NCBI RefSeq assembly: GCF_900086655.1 | Contig: NZ_LT575476.1 | Coordinates: 4,674,240-4,738,239 of the forward strand | From: Paenibacillus tuaregi | GTDB taxonomy: Bacteria; Bacillota; Bacilli; Paenibacillales; Paenibacillaceae | DNA length: 64,000 nt | Direction: 5' to 3' | Shown: positions 17,139-26,236 of the stretch, in pieces | Numbering within the stretch: position 1 is the stretch's first letter | Layout of the letters: each line of letters opens with the position of its first letter | Translations under genes and position numbers: made by a program | The notes under the pieces: model-generated | What the model was told of the DNA's origin: nothing | The model's database searches: none | Seen by the model: only the letters and a program-made list of their open reading frames with translations

Positions 17139-17339
17139 TTATTTAACCTCGTACCCCTGATCCTCAATAGCTTCCTTCAACGTTTCCAATGAAATTTCAG
17201 CCTCATTATATTCCACTTCAACCGACTTCGCGGCCAGATTCACCTTGCCTGATGCCCCCGCCTCACGCAGAGCCTTCTCAACCGAATTTACGCAATGTCC
17301 ACAGGACATGCCCTCAACTTGTAACGTAACTTTATTCAT
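17139..17339 (-). CDS. copZ: Copper chaperone CopZ
   Basis: 66 residues, a single ferredoxin-like HMA domain with MSCGHC (Cys13, Cys16) for Cu(I). It delivers copper to CopA and to CsoR. It is the first gene of the operon; GAAGGAGGA lies just upstream of the ATG. Length and motif are typical of B. subtilis CopZ. Confidence 0.93.
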   Translation of the reverse strand: MNKVTLQVEGMSCGHCVNSVEKALREAGASGKVNLAAKSVEVEYNEAEISLETLKEAIEDQGYEVK

Positions 17340-17384
17340 TTATAGTTCCTCCTTCAGAATGGGTTATCTCTTGATTTCATTTAT

Positions 17385-17413
17385 ACTATACCCCCCTATG
17401 GTATAAAAGTCAA
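17385..17413 (-). promoter_or_regulatory. copZA promoter with CsoR-type operator
   Basis: Minus strand TTGACT (17408-17413), 17-base spacer, TATAGT (17385-17390). The spacer and -10 contain ATACCATAGGGGGGTAT (17388-17404), which resembles the CsoR box ATACCCTACGGGGGTAT. Copper-free CsoR would block RNA polymerase and Cu(I) would release it. No csoR gene is in the window. Confidence 0.85.
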
Positions 17414-17472
17414 CAGACAAATCCCAATTTTTTCATCAGCTTCCCTCTCTTCATTTCCCACCAAGCCCAAAC

Positions 17473-17513
17473 TTTACAATACTTTTACGAAAAGATGACC
17501 TTCCTCTTATATT
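17473..17513 (+). promoter_or_regulatory. Pho box and -10 of the alkaline phosphatase gene
   Basis: TTTACA (17473-17478) and TTTACG (17484-17489) are spaced 5 bases apart, as in PhoP-binding repeats, with TATATT (17508-17513) as -10. This places PhoP at the -35 region and implies induction by phosphate starvation. Confidence 0.65.
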
Positions 17514-17590
17514 TGAAGACTACCCTTATGGGTGTGACGACCAGTATTCGGGTGGAAGTCTCATAAGCACTTATTCTAAGGAGGTCAATA

Positions 17591-18967
17591 ATGATTAACA
17601 AACTATCCAAGAAAATCATCCCTACTGCACTCCTCACTTCTCTGGCAGTGACTGCAGCGTTATCAGGAGGAGTTGTCAGCTCAGCTCCAGCAGCCACACC
17701 TAAGAAGGACAACAATGAAATCCGCAATGTGATCTTCCTTATCGGGGACGGCATGGGCGTCTCCTATACAACCGCTTACCGTTATTTGAAAGACAACCCG
17801 GCTACTCCTATTATGGAGAGAACCGAATTTGACAAATATCTGGTTGGCAACCAAATGACTTATCCGGAGGATGAGAAAGAGAACGTAACGGATTCTGCCT
17901 CTGCTGCTACGGCCATGTCAGCTGGGGTCAAGACCTACAATGCCGCGATCGCTGTAGACAATGACCATACTGAGGTGAAGACCGTTCTGGAAGAAGCCAA
18001 GCGAGCGGGCAAATCTACAGGACTTGTGGCAACCTCGGAGATTACTCACGCGACACCTGCCGCTTTTGGTGCTCACGATATCAGCCGCAAGAATATGGAC
18101 GCTATTGCGGATGATTATTACAACGAGAAAATTAACGGCAAGCACAAGGTCGATGTTCTGCTTGGCGGCGGGATGAGCAACTTCGTACGCAAAGACAAGA
18201 ACCTGACTGACCTGTTCAAAAAAGACGGCTACAGCTATGTCACGAACCGCGATGATCTGCTTAAAGACAAAAACAAGCAGATTCTCGGCCTGTTCGCGTC
18301 CGGCGGTCTGGACAAAGCGATTGACCGCACCAACCAGACTCCTTCACTTGAAGAGATGACCAATACGGCGATTTCCCGCTTAAACACGAACAAGAACGGT
18401 TTCTTCCTTATGGTGGAAGGCAGCCAGATTGACTGGGCTGGCCACGACAATGATATTGTAGGCTCCATGAGCGAAATGGCGGATTTCGAGAAAGCCTTCA
18501 AGGCTGCCATCGATTTTGCCAAGAAGGACGGGCACACTCTCGTTGTAGCAACCGCTGACCATTCCACAGGCGGTCTCTCGGTTGCGGCTAACGGCAAATA
18601 CAACTTCGATCCAGCCCCGATCAAAGCCGCCAAGCGGACGCCGGATTTCATCGCTACGGAAATTTTCGGTGGCGCCGATGTGGAAGCCACCCTGAAGAAG
18701 TATATTACCTTAACCCTGACTCCTGAGGAAATTCAGTCCGTGAAGGACGCGGAAGCCAAGAAGGAGAAGGATGCTACTGCAATCGACAACGCGATTGAGA
18801 AGATTTTTGATGTTCGTACGAATACAGGCTGGACCACTGGAGGACATACCGGCGAGGACGTGCCGGTCTATGCATACGGGCCAGGCAAGGAGAAATTCGC
18901 TGGACTGATTGATAATACGGACAATGCAAAAATTATCTTCCAAATTCTTAAGAACGGCAAAAAATAA
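17591..18967 (+). CDS. Secreted alkaline phosphatase (PhoA/PhoB family)
   Basis: 458 residues. The signal peptide has hydrophobic residues 9-30 and a likely cleavage after about residue 35. The nucleophile is Ser102 in 'TDSASAATAMSAG'. Metal ligands are visible in 'IGDGMG' (Asp53), 'SQIDWAGHDND' and 'ADHSTGG', with a final 'GGHTGEDV' His. It hydrolyses phosphomonoesters outside the cell to supply phosphate. AAGGAGG lies 8 bases before the ATG. The upstream Pho box fits phosphate control. There is no C-terminal anchor, so it is probably secreted. Which B. subtilis paralogue it matches is not certain. Confidence 0.92.
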   Translation: MINKLSKKIIPTALLTSLAVTAALSGGVVSSAPAATPKKDNNEIRNVIFLIGDGMGVSYTTAYRYLKDNPATPIMERTEFDKYLVGNQMTYPEDEKENVTDSASAATAMSAGVKTYNAAIAVDNDHTEVKTVLEEAKRAGKSTGLVATSEITHATPAAFGAHDISRKNMDAIADDYYNEKINGKHKVDVLLGGGMSNFVRKDKNLTDLFKKDGYSYVTNRDDLLKDKNKQILGLFASGGLDKAIDRTNQTPSLEEMTNTAISRLNTNKNGFFLMVEGSQIDWAGHDNDIVGSMSEMADFEKAFKAAIDFAKKDGHTLVVATADHSTGGLSVAANGKYNFDPAPIKAAKRTPDFIATEIFGGADVEATLKKYITLTLTPEEIQSVKDAEAKKEKDATAIDNAIEKIFDVRTNTGWTTGGHTGEDVPVYAYGPGKEKFAGLIDNTDNAKIIFQILKNGKK

Positions 18968-18984
18968 TTAGCCACTACAAGCGG

Positions 18985-19025
18985 GAGCACCCCCAGTCAG
19001 ATGAACTGAGGGTGCTCTTGCTTGT
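18985..19025 (+). terminator. Terminator after the alkaline phosphatase gene
   Basis: GAGCACCC and GGGTGCTC with inner CAGT/ACTG pair over 33 bases, then TTGCTTGTT. About 15 bases past the stop codon. Confidence 0.8.
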
Positions 19026-19114
19026 TCCTAGCTGTAAGTCATATAAGTAAACCGGCTGCATAATTCCGGTCCATCAATGGGTTGATTCTAGTACTGCTGC
19101 GAACGCTGTTTCAG

Positions 19115-19801
19115 TTATTTGTTAGCCTGAGTAATAGCAAAAGAGCTGTCTTTTGCTTGAATGTTAATAGTCCCGGTCCCTTTGCCCTTTTTATATTTAT
19201 ACGTTGAGCCGAAGTGGAAGCTTGGCCAGCCTTTGGGAACAGAAACTGCACTTCCATCAGCTGTCAGCTGCAGTTTGAAATGATTGGCCTTCGAATTAAA
19301 GTCAATCGAGCCTGCACTGTTAGTTAATTTATAGTTGAGAGTTTTACTATATCCGTTAGGCACAGATACCGATAAGGCTCCCTCTTTGCTCTCTAGATTA
19401 TAATTCACATTCATCTTAGGCAGACTTACGCCAGCATGATTGGCGTTAACCGATATCGTCTTGTAAGTATCTTTCGGCAGCCTAATAATAATTCTATCCT
19501 TCAGACTGCTGTTTTCGGTCTGGTCTTTGCCCTTGGTGCTGATTGTTATTACAGACCCGTTGACCTTGGATGTTACCTGAAATTTGGAACCGTCATAGTC
19601 ATATTCGAGCTTGCCGTTTTTCGAACTTTCAAAGTTCACATTACAATGGTTAGCCACCAGCTTAATCTCGTTAATCCCACCAGACCCTGGCGTCCGTCTG
19701 CCCACATCCTGCGCGTCTGTTCTGCCAGCCATTGACAGCACACTGGTCACAGAAATCACTCCAAATAATGCAAAACCTAGATACCGTCTGATCCGTGTCA
19801 C
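19115..19801 (-). CDS. Secreted beta-strand protein, DUF4097-like
   Basis: 228 residues with an N-terminal signal (hydrophobic 9-26, cleavage near 'TDAQDV'). The remainder alternates short beta strands of the right-handed helix type seen in DUF4097/LiaX-like domains, with runs such as 'KVNGSVITISTKG', 'IIIRLPKDTYKTISVNANHAGV' and 'TADGSAVSVPKGW'. No enzyme motif is visible. In related bacteria such proteins sit with envelope stress regulators, but none is adjacent here. Extracellular location is likely; function unknown. It is a single gene, with its 5' side near the SDR terminator. Confidence 0.65.
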   Translation of the reverse strand: MTRIRRYLGFALFGVISVTSVLSMAGRTDAQDVGRRTPGSGGINEIKLVANHCNVNFESSKNGKLEYDYDGSKFQVTSKVNGSVITISTKGKDQTENSSLKDRIIIRLPKDTYKTISVNANHAGVSLPKMNVNYNLESKEGALSVSVPNGYSKTLNYKLTNSAGSIDFNSKANHFKLQLTADGSAVSVPKGWPSFHFGSTYKYKKGKGTGTINIQAKDSSFAITQANK

Positions 19802-19885
19802 TTTATGTATAACTCCCTTCGTTAATCATCCTAAATCATCACTTTTCCCAAGGAAAAGCATCAAAAGAGATCCATATTATGCAGT

Positions 19886-19940
19886 CAAAAAAACCTCATA
19901 ACAAACAGAGTAGAGCGTTTCTTCTCTGTCCACAATGAGG
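19886..19940 (-). terminator. Terminator of the SDR gene
   Basis: ATGAGG/CCTCAT outer stem and CAGAG/CTCTG inner stem, with a T-run on the minus strand complementing AAAAAAA at 19887-19893. It follows the SDR stop by about 90 bases. Confidence 0.65.
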
Positions 19941-20032
19941 GATTTAATTTCAAAATATTGGAAACTCGTTATATTGAATCATCTGTGCGGCCTGCATTCC
20001 GCCGGGTGCTCCGGGTATAAAGCGGCTGATGA

Positions 20033-20797
20033 CTACAGATGGGTACCTCCGCTCGCGTCAAGCAGCTGCCCGGTTACCCAGCGGCTGTCTGGCGAGGCCA
20101 GGAAAGCAGCGATGTCCGCAATATCCTCCGGCTGGCCCCATCTGCGGAAGACAGAGAGACCAGCTACGGTCTCATGGCCAACCGGGTCATTCAGTGTTGG
20201 AGCATTCATTTCCGTAGCCACAAAGCCGGGCTGTATAGCGTTGATCGTGATTCCCCGTGCACCCAGTTCAGAGGATAAACTCAAGGTCAGCGCATTAATG
20301 GCGCCTTTGGTCATCGTATAGGCAGGAATCTCCGGCAGAGAGATTCTGGTTACAGCCGAAGACATGTTAATGATGCGGCCGTCATCCCGCAGCCTGGGCA
20401 GAGCCTGCTGAACGAGGAAGTAGGGCATTTTCACATTAATATTCATGAGTGTATCAAAGTCTTCCTCCACCGTATTCTGAATCGTTCCCGGCCGGGCAAT
20501 CCCTGCGTTATTCACCAGAATATCCAGCCGGTTGTCCCCTGTCCTCTCCTTCAAAACCGCATCAAGCTTCTCGTACAGCTCATGTATGCTTGCCAGTGTG
20601 CGGAATTCCACACCGAGCGAGAACGCCCTTCCCCCGCTTTGTTCAATGCTGCGGACCACCTCATCTGCCGCTTCCCGATTCCTGCCAAAATGCACAGCCA
20701 CAAGGGCCCCTTCCTGTGCCAGCCGCGACGCCACAGCGCGTCCGATCCCCCGGCTTGCCCCGGTAACGAGCGCAACTTTATTCTGAAGTTTTCCCAT
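20033..20797 (-). CDS. Short-chain dehydrogenase/reductase
   Basis: 254 residues, classical SDR Rossmann fold. The cofactor motif 'TGASRGIGRAVA' lies near residue 12, 'NNAG' is in the middle, the catalytic Ser precedes 'YTMTKGAINAL' (Tyr-x3-Lys), and a 'PGFVATEM' follows. NADP(H) preference is likely from the Arg after the Gly-rich loop ('HFGRNRE'). The ATG at 20797 is chosen because AAGGAG lies 9 bases upstream, whereas it abuts the ATG at 20806. The substrate is unknown; FabG-like layout suggests a 3-oxo or similar carbonyl. A strict palindrome just upstream implies repressor control. Confidence 0.88.
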   Translation of the reverse strand: MGKLQNKVALVTGASRGIGRAVASRLAQEGALVAVHFGRNREAADEVVRSIEQSGGRAFSLGVEFRTLASIHELYEKLDAVLKERTGDNRLDILVNNAGIARPGTIQNTVEEDFDTLMNINVKMPYFLVQQALPRLRDDGRIINMSSAVTRISLPEIPAYTMTKGAINALTLSLSSELGARGITINAIQPGFVATEMNAPTLNDPVGHETVAGLSVFRRWGQPEDIADIAAFLASPDSRWVTGQLLDASGGTHL

Positions 20798-20813
20798 GTA
20801 TTCCATCTCCTTA

Positions 20814-20830
20814 TAGTGATTTAATCACTA
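20814..20830 (-). promoter_or_regulatory. Perfect palindromic operator upstream of the SDR gene
   Basis: TAGTGATTTAATCACTA has 8-bp arms around one base and sits 17 bases upstream of the SDR start, beside its ribosome site, downstream of a TATATT -10-like sequence. It is a typical TetR/MarR-size site; the regulator is not encoded next to it. Confidence 0.6.
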
Positions 20831-20961
20831 GAAATATAGCATGGGTTAAACTTCGTAATGTTGCTGTCTAATTCGGGTGAAAACTTCCCGTACTCATTCC
20901 CTGCACCTTGAGGTAAAATGAAGTCATCATTCTACCGGATAAGGCGGATGCTCCCTATACT

Positions 20962-22521
20962 ATGAATTCTCAAATTACAACTTATATCACGCTGGTAACT
21001 ACTTCAGGCGTACTCAGTGTCTTCCTCACGCTGTATACGTTCACCAAACGGAATGAAATTCCCGGTTCACGCACGTTCATCTGGTCCACCATCGCTTCCG
21101 CGATATATATCTTTGCGTTTGCCTTTGAGCTGGCCAGCAGCTCGCTTGCAGAAATCAAGGGCTGGACGACGGTAGAGTATATCGGTATGCCTTTTGTGCC
21201 TGTTCTTAATCTGCTGCTGATCTTCCGTTACATCGGCCGAAGGGTGCCAAGGGCTACTGCCGCGCTTATGTTTGTCATTCCGGTCATAACCCTGATTATG
21301 GTCGCCACCAATGATCTTCACCATTGGTTCTATAAATCCATCTATTTGCGTGCCGACACGCCTACGCCTATGGCGGATGTGGTCATCGGCAGATGGTACA
21401 TCGTACATGGAGCCTATACGTTCGGCAGCCTGCTTGCCGGGACACTGCTGCTGATGAGCCAGTGGAACGGTACCGGCAAGGTCTACCGCAAACAGCTTCT
21501 CATTCTGATATGCGGCCAACTGCTGCCGATGACGGGCGCATTTCTGTATTTGATTGGGGTTACACCTGATGGAATGGACCCCGTGCCGATCATTATGTGT
21601 GTCACTTCAGGTCTATATATCTGGGCCATGATTTCAGCCCGAATGCTGACCATCATCCCCATTGCCAAAGAAAGAATCTTTGAGAGCATGCGCGACGGTG
21701 TCATTGTCCTCGACGCCTCGGACAGGCTCATCGAATATAACCAGGTCATTGGTAAGATGGTGCCTGGAATTCATCCCTCCATGCTGGGGCAATCCCTGGA
21801 CACCGTCTGGCAGCAACTGACCGGGGAACCCTTCCCGGTCAGCTGCCGGATGGATGGTGCGGAGGAGGAAATGAAGTGGGACACGGCCGGTGCCGCCCAC
21901 TACTTCCAGATCCGCTGCTCCGTCATCCGGCGGCGGGACAAGGAAGAAGCCGGCAAGCTGCTGATGCTGGTGGATATCACCCCCCAGAAGCAGCTTGAGG
22001 AGCAGCTGAAGCGGCTTGCCTTTTACGATGGCTTGACTGGCATTTTCAATAGGACGCATTTCATCTATCAATGCAAAGGGCAGCTTCAGAGCGCCCAGGC
22101 CGAGGGCACGCCGCTGTCACTGATCCTGTTCGACATCGATCACTTCAAACAGATCAATGATACGTACGGTCACGATACTGGGGATGAAGCCCTGCGTCAT
22201 GTCGTAAACGTATGCACCCAGCAGCTGTCTGCTGACATCCTGTTCGCAAGGTATGGTGGAGAGGAGTTTGTTCTGAGCCTCCCGGGAGCAGGAACGGACC
22301 AAGCCGGAGCACTCGCAGAGAGCATCAGGTCTGCTCTAGAAGCGGCCCCCTTCATGGCGGGCGGCACCTGCATCAGGCTCAGCGCCAGCTTTGGTGTGGC
22401 TCAGTCAGCCCGAGCGGATCAACCGCTGGAAGCCCTGTTGCGGGACGCGGATGAGGCCCTGTACACCTCGAAAAGAGCCGGCCGCAATGCGGTGAGCCTG
22501 TTCAGCCTGGCTCAGCCGTGA
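20962..22521 (+). CDS. Membrane diguanylate cyclase with 7TM sensor, PAS and GGDEF domains
   Basis: 519 residues. Residues 1-225 hold about seven membrane helices of the histidine-kinase N-terminal 7TM type. Residues about 235-340 are a PAS-like domain. Residues 350-515 form a GGDEF domain with the active motif GGEEF (432-436) and 'LILFDIDHFKQINDTYGHDTGD'. It makes c-di-GMP from two GTP at the membrane. The RxxD product-inhibition site expected just before GGEEF is absent ('QLSADILFARYGGEEF'), so feedback inhibition may be missing. The ribosome site is weak (AAGGCGG). The signal is unknown. Confidence 0.88.
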   Translation: MNSQITTYITLVTTSGVLSVFLTLYTFTKRNEIPGSRTFIWSTIASAIYIFAFAFELASSSLAEIKGWTTVEYIGMPFVPVLNLLLIFRYIGRRVPRATAALMFVIPVITLIMVATNDLHHWFYKSIYLRADTPTPMADVVIGRWYIVHGAYTFGSLLAGTLLLMSQWNGTGKVYRKQLLILICGQLLPMTGAFLYLIGVTPDGMDPVPIIMCVTSGLYIWAMISARMLTIIPIAKERIFESMRDGVIVLDASDRLIEYNQVIGKMVPGIHPSMLGQSLDTVWQQLTGEPFPVSCRMDGAEEEMKWDTAGAAHYFQIRCSVIRRRDKEEAGKLLMLVDITPQKQLEEQLKRLAFYDGLTGIFNRTHFIYQCKGQLQSAQAEGTPLSLILFDIDHFKQINDTYGHDTGDEALRHVVNVCTQQLSADILFARYGGEEFVLSLPGAGTDQAGALAESIRSALEAAPFMAGGTCIRLSASFGVAQSARADQPLEALLRDADEALYTSKRAGRNAVSLFSLAQP

Positions 22522-22609
22522 GCTTGTGCCGGGAGGATTTATATTTACAGCTTCCGCCTCAGCGAGATTCCGCCCTGAGAAGGCGGTCAGAAATGCAGCT
22601 TACTGAAAC

Positions 22610-22640
22610 AAGAGAGCACAGCCATTGGCCGTGCTCTCTT
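22610..22640. terminator. Terminator between the GGDEF gene and GH85 gene
   Basis: AAGAGAGCAC and GTGCTCTCTT form a perfect 10-bp stem with inner GCC/GGC. Both genes converge here. Confidence 0.8.
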
Positions 22641-22648
22641 AAACGGTG

Positions 22649-25402
22649 CTATCTCAGGTAAGTAGCTGCCTGGTTACCTGCGTAATCCTCAATCACAAGC
22701 TTAAGCTTGCTTGTAGTGGAAGACGGGGTAAACGTGAGTTCTCCCAGCTTGGTTCTTCCTCTTAAAATGTAAGGGAATTTCTTCGGCACGTAGGTGACAC
22801 CAAATTCCAATGGAACATTATCCTCATAGACATAGAGGTAATGCCAATCCTTCAGAGTTGGAAGAGCCAGCGTATAAGTGTTGCCTTTTACAGTCACCAT
22901 CTCTTTGGGGTAAGCCTCCACCTGTTTGTCGGCCAGGCGGCCACGATAAGTCACAGGAGTCTTCCCGCTCGCAGAAAGGGTAAGAGTATACCGGTCCCCA
23001 TTCACAGGAAGTCCGGTCAGCAAGACAGATCCGTCCCCGCTCGCCGCCGTTATTGTCTTCGTAAATGGATTGTCTGTATACTCTGTAGTCAATGTTATCG
23101 CTAAAGGTACAGACGGAGCCGCAGCAGGGTTGCTCCAGGATACGGTGGCTTCCCCATTGCTGTTAGGTTTGACAGAAATATGACTGACGGTGCTGTTTAG
23201 ATCATAGTTCAGCTTAGCCGGCGCACTTTCCGTTCCGTCCGCTCCAACCGCCGTAAGTGTGAGCTCGCCCGCAGGTTTGTTCAGAGACTTGATATAAAAT
23301 ACAGAATCATAGATCCCGCCAATATAGGAACCATTCTCATAAAGATTATACTGCTTCACCTTGGAGTAATCCTGGATATCCCAGGAAACCATCATTTCCT
23401 TGGTATCCGTAAGCACCTTGGTCAGCTTGAAGCCAGTCGGCGTCTCTGGCCGGTCTTCGGAGCCATCTGTAAGCTTGATCTGCCCAATGTTCATTTGGTA
23501 GTTGTCCACGATTTTAGGCCCCTTCTCAAAGCTCAGGCCAATGGCTGCAATGGTTCTGTCTTTATACGGCTTCAAATCAAGCAACTGGGTGGTCCAGCCC
23601 TTTGTTTTGTCGCCTGAATTTGGAATTTTCACTTTCACGATCTTGTCAGGGTGATCCTTAAAGATAAGCCCCACGTTCATAGACGATTTGTCACTGGCTG
23701 AACTCTTGTTATAGGTGATGGACAGCTTGGAATCTTTGGCGACGGACAGCTCAGTTTTATATAGGCGCAGGAAGTTATCCGCGTCCAGCTTGCCGTTGAC
23801 GACCAAAGAACTGCCACCGTTATACCCTCCGACAGGCTGATAGGTATAACGTTCCCCTTTGTTGTATTTGCTGCCATAGTCAAAATCAGCGGTCAGCTTG
23901 CCGCCCTTGTTATCCCACCACCACTGCCAGGTGACCGGAACATCCTGGATATTAATATTGGACCATTCCTTGCCATTCGAGACAGAGCCATTCACGTAGT
24001 ACTCCAGTCCATGACCAGTATTGAAATTAGTGCCGAACTGGCTGCCCTGGATAACCGAGCGTTCCGTTATGTACGCGGCTATGCCATCCCAGTTCGCTCC
24101 GGAGGCTTTAACATCCGAAAGATCGACGTTCGCATTGCGCTCCGCACGGGAAGGGTCCTGGTTAGGCCCTGACCACCAGGCACGGTCCCGGACAAAGGTC
24201 ATCCATTGGTAGTTGTCATCAGCTCTGCGGTTCATGTCGGTTCCGCCCATATCCTCATCCAGAGCATGGTGGGTGAAATCCGCCCCCAGAGTCGCAATAC
24301 TGTTCATCGGCTGGCCCTGATCATCCAGATTCAGGCGGAGATCATATTTCTGCTTCCATCGCCCAAAATCCCCGTTACCGCCCTCAACTCCAGCAAAGAC
24401 AGTCTTAAGCGAATCAAGTCCCAGGCTCTTGGCGTGCTCGCTGGACTGTTGGAGCTTGCTCTTGTTCCACCAGTAATTCAGGAATATGGAGTCGGATACC
24501 TGACCAAACTTTGGATCTTTTACAAATGGGCTGTTGTTTGCATTGAACTCATTCTGATATGCAATTTTTCCAGTGGAGTCCAAGATAGAGTCGTACCACT
24601 GAACATACATCCCTTGGTCGGTCAAGTACTTCATAAACTGCTTATACCTTGAAATATCCTCGGGAGCAACGCCTTTGGCGGCTTCCTCCTGGTTGAAGAA
24701 GTAACCGTCATACCCGTAGTATCGCGCCATCTCCACCAGTTTTTTGGCGGCTAGGAACTCTCCTTTACTGTCTTGCACCAGCAGCTGCTTATAGGTTTGT
24801 GGCCCACGGTCGTTATCCGAGAAAAAGATACAGGCGATGGAACGCACGCCATTCTTGTGAGCCGCATTCGTGTACCCGGGGTTAGGGATATTCAGTACCC
24901 CGAATTCAAACCATTTCTCCGTCCAGTCCTTATTCGGATCATATAATTCCTCCGGCACCTCTGCGGTAGGCATCCCGTGCCAAGATCCGTAGTAGTCCGT
25001 ATACTGCCAGAAGTTGAACAAGTACTCACTAAATTCATTCGTATAAGAATAGCTATCAAAAAACGCATTGCCGTAGTCACCGCTCAAGGTAAAGTTCTGT
25101 GTCTTCGGGCTCAATGCAGGCTTAGCCTGTGTGGCCGGGAATGCACCAATCCGTTTCTGGAGTGGGACCCGGGCACGGAGCATATCCCCGTACACATCGC
25201 TTTCCGGGGTCCATTCCATAATATTAGAGCTGGTATACCCGTGCTGATACGGCTGATTGGCTCCCTTGGCACTTTCCCCTTGATAAGGCAGGGTATCTCC
25301 GGCGAGAGCCATTGGGGCGAAGGAGAAGCTAAGCATAGCTGAAGTTAGAGCAAAGACGGTAGATCTTGCCGCGATGAGCCTATGAACGCTGCGCAGTTTC
25401 AT
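22649..25402 (-). CDS. Secreted GH85 endo-beta-N-acetylglucosaminidase
   Basis: 917 residues from the ATG at 25402 (GAAAGGAG 8 bases upstream; the frame extends 8 codons to a GTG without a site). Signal peptide about 1-34. The GH85 catalytic (beta/alpha)8 domain spans about 50-400; the diagnostic 'GYDGYFFNQEE' contains Asn237 and Glu239, which assist oxazoline formation and acid/base catalysis. Two C-terminal beta domains (galactose-binding-like, then Fn3-like) follow. It cuts the GlcNAc-GlcNAc core of N-glycans, releasing glycans from glycoproteins. A cre-like site upstream suggests CcpA control. Endo substrate type is inferred. Confidence 0.92.
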   Translation of the reverse strand: MKLRSVHRLIAARSTVFALTSAMLSFSFAPMALAGDTLPYQGESAKGANQPYQHGYTSSNIMEWTPESDVYGDMLRARVPLQKRIGAFPATQAKPALSPKTQNFTLSGDYGNAFFDSYSYTNEFSEYLFNFWQYTDYYGSWHGMPTAEVPEELYDPNKDWTEKWFEFGVLNIPNPGYTNAAHKNGVRSIACIFFSDNDRGPQTYKQLLVQDSKGEFLAAKKLVEMARYYGYDGYFFNQEEAAKGVAPEDISRYKQFMKYLTDQGMYVQWYDSILDSTGKIAYQNEFNANNSPFVKDPKFGQVSDSIFLNYWWNKSKLQQSSEHAKSLGLDSLKTVFAGVEGGNGDFGRWKQKYDLRLNLDDQGQPMNSIATLGADFTHHALDEDMGGTDMNRRADDNYQWMTFVRDRAWWSGPNQDPSRAERNANVDLSDVKASGANWDGIAAYITERSVIQGSQFGTNFNTGHGLEYYVNGSVSNGKEWSNINIQDVPVTWQWWWDNKGGKLTADFDYGSKYNKGERYTYQPVGGYNGGSSLVVNGKLDADNFLRLYKTELSVAKDSKLSITYNKSSASDKSSMNVGLIFKDHPDKIVKVKIPNSGDKTKGWTTQLLDLKPYKDRTIAAIGLSFEKGPKIVDNYQMNIGQIKLTDGSEDRPETPTGFKLTKVLTDTKEMMVSWDIQDYSKVKQYNLYENGSYIGGIYDSVFYIKSLNKPAGELTLTAVGADGTESAPAKLNYDLNSTVSHISVKPNSNGEATVSWSNPAAAPSVPLAITLTTEYTDNPFTKTITAASGDGSVLLTGLPVNGDRYTLTLSASGKTPVTYRGRLADKQVEAYPKEMVTVKGNTYTLALPTLKDWHYLYVYEDNVPLEFGVTYVPKKFPYILRGRTKLGELTFTPSSTTSKLKLVIEDYAGNQAATYLR

Positions 25403-25522
25403 AATCTGTCTCCTTTCTGGTTTCACAAATATTTACTTAACCCTATGTCCGGCCCCCTTTTCTCTTTGGTAAATCTGCCGTGCTTCTGGAGCAGCCCCAG
25501 CAGTTATGAATAAGATAATTTA

Positions 25523-25536
25523 TGTAAGCATTTTCA
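25523..25536. promoter_or_regulatory. cre-like site upstream of the GH85 gene
   Basis: TGTAAGCATTTTCA matches 13 of 14 positions of the CcpA consensus TGWAANCGNTNWCA. It lies 121 bases upstream of the start and overlaps a possible -35 (TTGAAA on the minus strand). Carbon catabolite repression is implied. Confidence 0.55.
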
Positions 25537-25608
25537 AATAGGGCGAAATTAAAGATATCCTGTTTAAAATATAGAAAAATCTAAAACCACTGCTAGAATT
25601 CATAGACC

Positions 25609-25644
25609 AAAACAGCGCTTACCCTAAACGGGAAGCGCTGTTTC
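25609..25644 (-). terminator. Terminator after the SRPBCC gene
   Basis: AAACAGCGCTT and AAGCGCTGTTT form an 11-bp stem, with TTTT on the minus-strand side. It is 50 bases past the SRPBCC stop. Confidence 0.8.
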
Positions 25645-25693
25645 TTAATCCTAAGTTTGTTAACGATTCGCAGCTCAGCAGTTAATAGATCAA

Positions 25694-26203
25694 TTACAGC
25701 TGACTTGCAAGGTATTCTGCGAGCTGATCGAACGTTCCTCCAAATCCTTGTTTAACCATAGGAGCCATGCCATCGAATGCGGCCTGTTCTTCATCGGACG
25801 CGTTCAGCGGACCCCCTTGAAGTGTAAGCGTAGTCTGCCCGTCGTGTTCTTCGAGTGTAAGGATATTTATAATTTCAAGCGGCCAGTTAGGGTTGAACGG
25901 AGCTCGTACGGTGTTCCCCTGTTCATCGGAGAACGATTGAATGAAGACAAGCTTCTCTGGAACGGTTACTTCCTGATAAACGAACTTGCCCCACATGACT
26001 TGACTTCCATCAGGAGACTTCTGACAGCCCAGAAACATACCTCCCGGGCGTACCTCCATTTTGACCACTTCAAGCGAAAAGCCCTTCGGTCCCCACCATT
26101 GTCCGAAATGCGCAGGGTCTGTCCAAACTTTAAAAACCAGCTCCCGGGGCGCCTTAAAAACACGGCTCAACAGTAATCCTTGCTGCTCTTTGTTCTCACT
26201 CAT
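25694..26203 (-). CDS. SRPBCC (AHSA1-type) protein
   Basis: 169 residues of the START-like AHSA1/ATPase-activator homology family. It begins 'LLLSRVFKAPRELVFKVWTDPAHFGQWWGPKGF', the recurrent opening of this group, and contains 'VRPGG', 'WGKFVYQEV' and 'GGTFDQLAEYL'. It binds a hydrophobic ligand in a deep cavity in known members, but the ligand is unknown. The start is 33 bases after the ArsR gene, so both are probably one operon, a pair seen often in Bacillota. An AGGAGG site precedes the ATG. Confidence 0.85.
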   Translation of the reverse strand: MSENKEQQGLLLSRVFKAPRELVFKVWTDPAHFGQWWGPKGFSLEVVKMEVRPGGMFLGCQKSPDGSQVMWGKFVYQEVTVPEKLVFIQSFSDEQGNTVRAPFNPNWPLEIINILTLEEHDGQTTLTLQGGPLNASDEEQAAFDGMAPMVKQGFGGTFDQLAEYLASQL

Positions 26204-26236
26204 AACATATCCTCCTCGAATTAGGGTAGACTCATC

